The position numbers and the translations under genes were made by a program. Of a DNA stretch of 64,000 nucleotides, positions 60,614 to 64,000 are shown piece by piece. The DNA is from Idiomarina seosinensis_A (lineage in GTDB: Bacteria; Pseudomonadota; Gammaproteobacteria; Enterobacterales; Alteromonadaceae): NCBI RefSeq assembly GCF_044797955.1, contig NZ_CP085211.1, positions 372,001 to 436,000 on the forward strand, written 5' to 3'. The notes under the pieces are model-generated. The model was not told where the DNA came from, did no database searches, and saw only the letters and a program-made list of their open reading frames with translations. Each line of letters starts with the position of its first letter. Within the stretch, counting starts at the first letter, position 1.

Positions 60614-61998
60614 TAGTAACGGTACTCGTCCGTTTTAAATGGACCGTCTACGTCAACGTGAATGTAGTCAGCCTGAGCCGGTGTTAAGCGGGTTACAACC
60701 CCACCAAAGCCCTGCACCATGTAGCGTGCCACTTCTTCATCCAGATGTTTTGGTAACACTTCCACGCGCAGATATTGCTGTTGGTCCTGCTCGGACATAT
60801 CGGCAAATTTCTGCTCAAACAGGTGCAGCTGAGCCAGTACCTGGTTAGCAAAAGAACCATCCATAATACGACTGGGGTGACCGGTTGCATTACCTAAATT
60901 AACCAGCCGACCCTCGGCCAGTAACAGCAGGTAATCCTGGTCGTCATCAGAGCGATAAATTTTATGCACCTGCGGTTTAATTTCTTCCCAGCGCCAATGA
61001 TTGCGCATAAATTGGGTATCAATTTCGTTATCAAAATGGCCAATGTTACAAATCACGGCAGAAGATTTTACCGCGGCCAGCATATGCTTATCGCAGACAT
61101 TCATATTACCGGTAGTGGTTACAATCAGGTCGGTATTTTCCAGTAAGGCTTTATTAATGTTGCTACCCTTACCGTCGTTGATGCCATCAAGATAAGGCGA
61201 AACGACTTCAAAGCCATCCATGCAGGCCTGCATGGCGCAAATCGGGTCAATTTCGGTCACTTTGACAATCATACCTTCCTGACGCAGGCTGGCGGCTGAG
61301 CCTTTACCAACATCACCGTAGCCGACTACTAAGGCTTTTTTACCGGACATCAAGTGGTCGGTAGAGCGCTTAATTGCATCATTTAGTGAATGGCGGCAGC
61401 CGTATTTATTGTCATTTTTAGATTTAGTCACCGCATCATTAACATTGATGGCGGGTACTTTCAGTGTACCTTTTTCCAGCATGTCCAGTAAGCGGTGGAC
61501 ACCGGTGGTGGTTTCTTCGGTGATACCGTGGACTTTCTCAAGCATCTGCGGAAACTTATCATGAATTAACAGCGTCAGGTCGCCGCCGTCATCCAGAATC
61601 ATATTGGCGTCCCACAGGTCGCCGTCTTTGTGACAGGTTTGTTCCAGACACCACTCGTACTCTTCTTCAGTCTCACCTTTCCAGGCAAATACCGGCACAC
61701 CACGGGCGGCCATCGTGGCAGCAGCGTGATCCTGAGTCGAAAAAATGTTGCAGGATGACCAGCGTACTTCAGCGCCCAGTTCCAGCAGAGTTTCGATTAA
61801 AACCGCTGTCTGAATGGTCATGTGGATACAACCAATGATACGTGCACCCTTTAGTGGCTTACTGTCAGCATACTTACGACGAATCGTCATTAAGGCAGGC
61901 ATCTCGGACTCGGCAATGGCGATTTCTTTGCGACCCCATTCAGCCAGCCCAATGTCTGCAACTTTATAATCTGTGTGTTTCGGATCGTTCAAACTCAT
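60613..61998 (-). CDS. ahcY: Adenosylhomocysteinase (SAH hydrolase)
   Basis: NAD-dependent hydrolase that splits S-adenosylhomocysteine into homocysteine and adenosine. The ATG at 61998 (MSLNDPKHTDYK) gives 461 residues with AAGAGAG upstream. Conserved blocks: GARIIGCIHMTIQTAVLIETL, SSCNIFSTQDHAAA, the NAD loop VVGYGDVGKGSAASLR, TTTGNMNV, CNIGHFDNEID and the C-terminal DGPFKTDEYRY with the tyrosine/lysine that close the cofactor site. Together with the adjacent kinase it replaces the Pfs/LuxS route. A 24-bp gap separates it from the kinase gene. Confidence 0.96.
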   Translation of the reverse strand: MSLNDPKHTDYKVADIGLAEWGRKEIAIAESEMPALMTIRRKYADSKPLKGARIIGCIHMTIQTAVLIETLLELGAEVRWSSCNIFSTQDHAAATMAARGVPVFAWKGETEEEYEWCLEQTCHKDGDLWDANMILDDGGDLTLLIHDKFPQMLEKVHGITEETTTGVHRLLDMLEKGTLKVPAINVNDAVTKSKNDNKYGCRHSLNDAIKRSTDHLMSGKKALVVGYGDVGKGSAASLRQEGMIVKVTEIDPICAMQACMDGFEVVSPYLDGINDGKGSNINKALLENTDLIVTTTGNMNVCDKHMLAAVKSSAVICNIGHFDNEIDTQFMRNHWRWEEIKPQVHKIYRSDDDQDYLLLLAEGRLVNLGNATGHPSRIMDGSFANQVLAQLHLFEQKFADMSEQDQQQYLRVEVLPKHLDEEVARYMVQGFGGVVTRLTPAQADYIHVDVDGPFKTDEYRY

Positions 61999-62022
61999 AA
62001 TAGCTCTCTTAATCTGCAATTA

Positions 62023-63024
62023 TCATTGATTGAATAAGCGCTCAAGCAACTGCTGCTGACGCTCTTTACTTAATCGCGCACCAAACTCAGTCACCAGTTC
62101 GGCAGCGGCGTGACTGGCCAGCCGACCGGCATCAGCTAATGTCATGCCCTGAGTCATACCATATAGCATAGCACCTGCAAACATATCGCCGGCGCCGTTA
62201 GTATCAACCGCGTCGACTTTAACACCCGGGATGTAGACCTGACGCTCGTTATCAATCACCAAAGCACCGTCTTTGCCCAGTGTAATGGCTACCGTACCGG
62301 CTTTCTCCAGCAAGGCTTTAGCTGCTGCTTCGGCATCGTCTTCACCGGTTAGCAATTGTGCTTCTTCGCGATTACAAAACAACAAATCAACGCCGCCGTC
62401 TAATATCAGGTCGATACCATCACGGAAGTATTTAACCATGGCCGGATCGGAACAGGTGACCACTAACTTAGTGCCGTTGTCCCGTGCAACTTGTTTGGCT
62501 TTGGTAATCGCCCCGCGAGCTATTTCTGAAGTGATTAAATACCCTTCAATATACAGATAATCTGCTGCCGCTATAGCCTCTTCATCCAGCTCGGTGGTGG
62601 ATAAGTCAGCCGTAATACCCAAATGCGTACGCATAGTGCGTTCGGCATCAGGTGTTACCATCACCAGGCAACGACCGGTAATACCAACGTTTTTTTGCTG
62701 TTCCAGGTTAGTACGTATGCCTACCTGTTCTAGATCTTGGCGATAAAACTGACCCGCTTCATCATTAGCGACTTTGCAACAGTAAAATGCTTTACCACCA
62801 AACTGAGCAAAAGCAACTAACGAGTTAGCGGCAGAACCTCCGCCACACTGCTTTTTTAACTCGCCTAACTTGCTCAGTTCGGCAATCAGTTTATTTTGTT
62901 CGTCTTCTTCGATCAGAGCCATCATGCCCTTTTCGATTTTGTGCTGCTGCAAAAACGCTTCTGAAACCTCAAATTCCTGATCGACCAGAGCGTTACCAAT
63001 ACCGATTACATCAATGTTTTTCAT
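62023..63024 (-). CDS. PfkB-family kinase, probable adenosine kinase
   Basis: Ribokinase-fold sugar/nucleoside kinase of 333 residues. PfkB signature 1 is the QCGGGSAANSLVAFAQFGG region (about 60-78), and the catalytic signature 2 is DAVDTNGAGDMFAGAML with the base Asp in GAGD. The N-terminal GIGNALVDQEFEVSEAFL resembles adenosine kinases. The gene stands directly in front of ahcY, whose product adenosine it would convert to AMP; that context is the main ground for the substrate. A TATACT -10-like element lies upstream at 63055-63060 on the minus strand. Confidence 0.72.
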   Translation of the reverse strand: MKNIDVIGIGNALVDQEFEVSEAFLQQHKIEKGMMALIEEDEQNKLIAELSKLGELKKQCGGGSAANSLVAFAQFGGKAFYCCKVANDEAGQFYRQDLEQVGIRTNLEQQKNVGITGRCLVMVTPDAERTMRTHLGITADLSTTELDEEAIAAADYLYIEGYLITSEIARGAITKAKQVARDNGTKLVVTCSDPAMVKYFRDGIDLILDGGVDLLFCNREEAQLLTGEDDAEAAAKALLEKAGTVAITLGKDGALVIDNERQVYIPGVKVDAVDTNGAGDMFAGAMLYGMTQGMTLADAGRLASHAAAELVTEFGARLSKERQQQLLERLFNQ

Positions 63025-63054
63025 AACATACAGGGGTTGCTAATTAAGGCGCAT

Positions 63055-63060
63055 AGTATA
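63055..63060 (-). promoter_or_regulatory. Possible -10 element of the PfkB kinase-ahcY operon
   Basis: TATACT on the minus strand (63060 to 63055), 31 bp before the kinase start, in the 49-bp gap after the CobD-like gene. The -35 region is weak. Confidence 0.35.
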
Positions 63061-63073
63061 GCCCAAGTTGCTA

Positions 63074-64000
63074 TCAGAATCGATAAATGTAGCTTAGCAA
63101 TAGTCCGGCCAACAGCAGAAAGTGATTCAGTGTCTGCCAACGCATCAATACAGTGACGGTTCGCTGCCACACCTGCTCGGCGGGCCGGCCGGCAAAACGT
63201 TGCCGCGAAAGCCGCCGTTGCTGAATTTTTATCGGTCCGCCCAGGCTGACATTGTGCAGTCGGCTTAGCGCCTCAAGCCACCAGGCATCGGGCCGCAACC
63301 ATGCGCTGGAGGGCGTCAGCGGCTGCCTTGGACGCTGGCCTTTAAGAGCGGCTGCCAACTCAATCAGCGCCAACGGCATTAGTGTTATTGCTGATACGCT
63401 GACCGCATACAAGGCGCGGGTCGCCAGACCAAAGTGCCGGTAACGGGAATGACTGACTGGCCAAAGGTGATAAAGCTCGGTAATAAGACGTAAAGCCAGG
63501 CACAAAATGGGCCCGCCCAGCAACCAGCTAAGCAGCGGCACAAAGCGGTGTTGCAGCACGCTCATGGCGCGCAATTCCAGCGCGGTTTTTGCTAAACCAT
63601 GACGACTTAGCTGATCGCAGTCGCGTTCGGTGATCCGGCTCAATAGTGCCCGGGCAGCGCGTTTCTGGTTTTTCTGTGCCAGTCGACGCACGCTGTTCAG
63701 CACCTGCAGGTAGGGCCGCTGACGTAAACACACCAGCAGCACAAGAGCGCCAACCAGCTGCGATAATTCGGCGGCATACACTACAATGGCGGTGGGTATC
63801 AGAGTCAGTACCAGCAATAGCACCAACGCCAGCCATCCGGCCAGGCGCTGCTGCCCGCCAGCGTAATGGGGGGGGTTAACTTTGGTTTGCAGATAATTGG
63901 CGAATAAACGAAAAATGGCAAGTGGATGCCATTGTTCCGGCCAGGGCAGCCAGCGCTCCAGCAACAAAGCCAGTAGCGCCAGTGTCCATGGTGACCATAG
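63074..64000 (-). CDS. CobD/CbiB-like integral membrane protein (5' end cut off)
   Basis: The frame stays open from the stop at 63074 to the window end and contains no ATG near it; it begins LWSPWTLALLALLLERW, so the start lies beyond 64000. At least 309 residues are visible. The segment LLERWLPWPEQWHPLAIFRLFA resembles the conserved N-terminal region of CobD/CbiB (adenosylcobinamide-phosphate synthase), followed by helices near the PTAIVVYAAELSQLVGALVLLV, WLLGGPILCLALRLI and SVSAITLMPLALIELA segments. It is probably the divergent CobD-like paralogue seen in Alteromonadales; a role in cobalamin synthesis is not established. Confidence 0.6.
   Translation of the reverse strand, partial: LWSPWTLALLALLLERWLPWPEQWHPLAIFRLFANYLQTKVNPPHYAGGQQRLAGWLALVLLLVLTLIPTAIVVYAAELSQLVGALVLLVCLRQRPYLQVLNSVRRLAQKNQKRAARALLSRITERDCDQLSRHGLAKTALELRAMSVLQHRFVPLLSWLLGGPILCLALRLITELYHLWPVSHSRYRHFGLATRALYAVSVSAITLMPLALIELAAALKGQRPRQPLTPSSAWLRPDAWWLEALSRLHNVSLGGPIKIQQRRLSRQRFAGRPAEQVWQRTVTVLMRWQTLNHFLLLAGLLLSYIYRF

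Noticed and set aside
1..64000. tRNA, rRNA, CRISPR, insertion sequence, prophage or attachment sites
   Set aside because: No cloverleaf-like, spaced-repeat, transposase or integrase signals were seen; all gaps are short and flanked by housekeeping genes.

Overview
The window looks like chromosomal core from a marine gammaproteobacterium of the order Alteromonadales. The best guess is Idiomarina, Pseudidiomarina or Aliidiomarina, judged from remembered protein similarity and gene order; no search was run. Supporting points are a Vibrio/Shewanella/Alteromonas-type gene order, a DciA helicase loader between lpxC and secA, a DUF3718 secreted protein, and SAH recycling through adenosylhomocysteinase. 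I see no rRNA, tRNA, CRISPR array, insertion sequence, prophage or integron. No stretch longer than 300 bases lacks a gene; the longest gap is about 200 bp, in front of rplU.

Layout. (1) 1-15983, plus strand: the division and cell-wall (dcw) cluster in classical order, rsmH (cut by the window start)-ftsL-ftsI-murE-murF-mraY-murD-ftsW-murG-murC-ddlB-ftsQ-ftsA-ftsZ, mostly with overlapping or touching genes. (2) 16005-21668: lpxC with its own promoter, dciA on the minus strand, an envelope M23 peptidase, secA and mutT. (3) 21662-28034, minus strand: nadC, a four-gene type IV pilus set pilA-pilB-pilC-pilD with unusually short PilB and PilC, then coaE-zapD-yacG. (4) 28129-36495, plus strand: ampD-ampE, then pdhR-aceE-aceF-lpd for pyruvate dehydrogenase, with an excellent PdhR operator in front of pdhR. 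(5) 36640-43868, plus strand: a shell-less encapsulated-ferritin-type protein, an M13 lipoprotein peptidase, a Cys-rich secreted protein and a CusBA-type Cu/Ag efflux pair without an outer-membrane factor. (6) 43967-49994: acnB, a DUF885 lipoprotein, a Dyp-type peroxidase and argR. (7) 50127-54723: mdh, ispB (minus), rplU-rpmA-obgE and folA. (8) 54836-58703, plus strand: a DUF3718 protein, then an exported S33-type hydrolase coupled to a NatAB-like ABC exporter. (9) 58698-64000, minus strand: a CobD/CbiB-like membrane protein (cut by the window end), a probable adenosine kinase and ahcY, then a GNAT acetyltransferase and a DAO-type flavoenzyme joined to ahcY by two successive TAATG overlaps.

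How the genes work together: regions 1-2 build and divide the envelope; pyruvate dehydrogenase, AcnB and Mdh feed the TCA cycle; AhcY plus the PfkB kinase clear S-adenosylhomocysteine. The most noteworthy items are the orphan EncFtn-type ferritin with no encapsulin gene and no targeting tail, two copies of a 13-bp box in the nadC/ampD divergent region, a large palindrome whose centre is the aceF stop codon, the ahcY-GNAT-flavoenzyme coupling and the minimal PilB/PilC.
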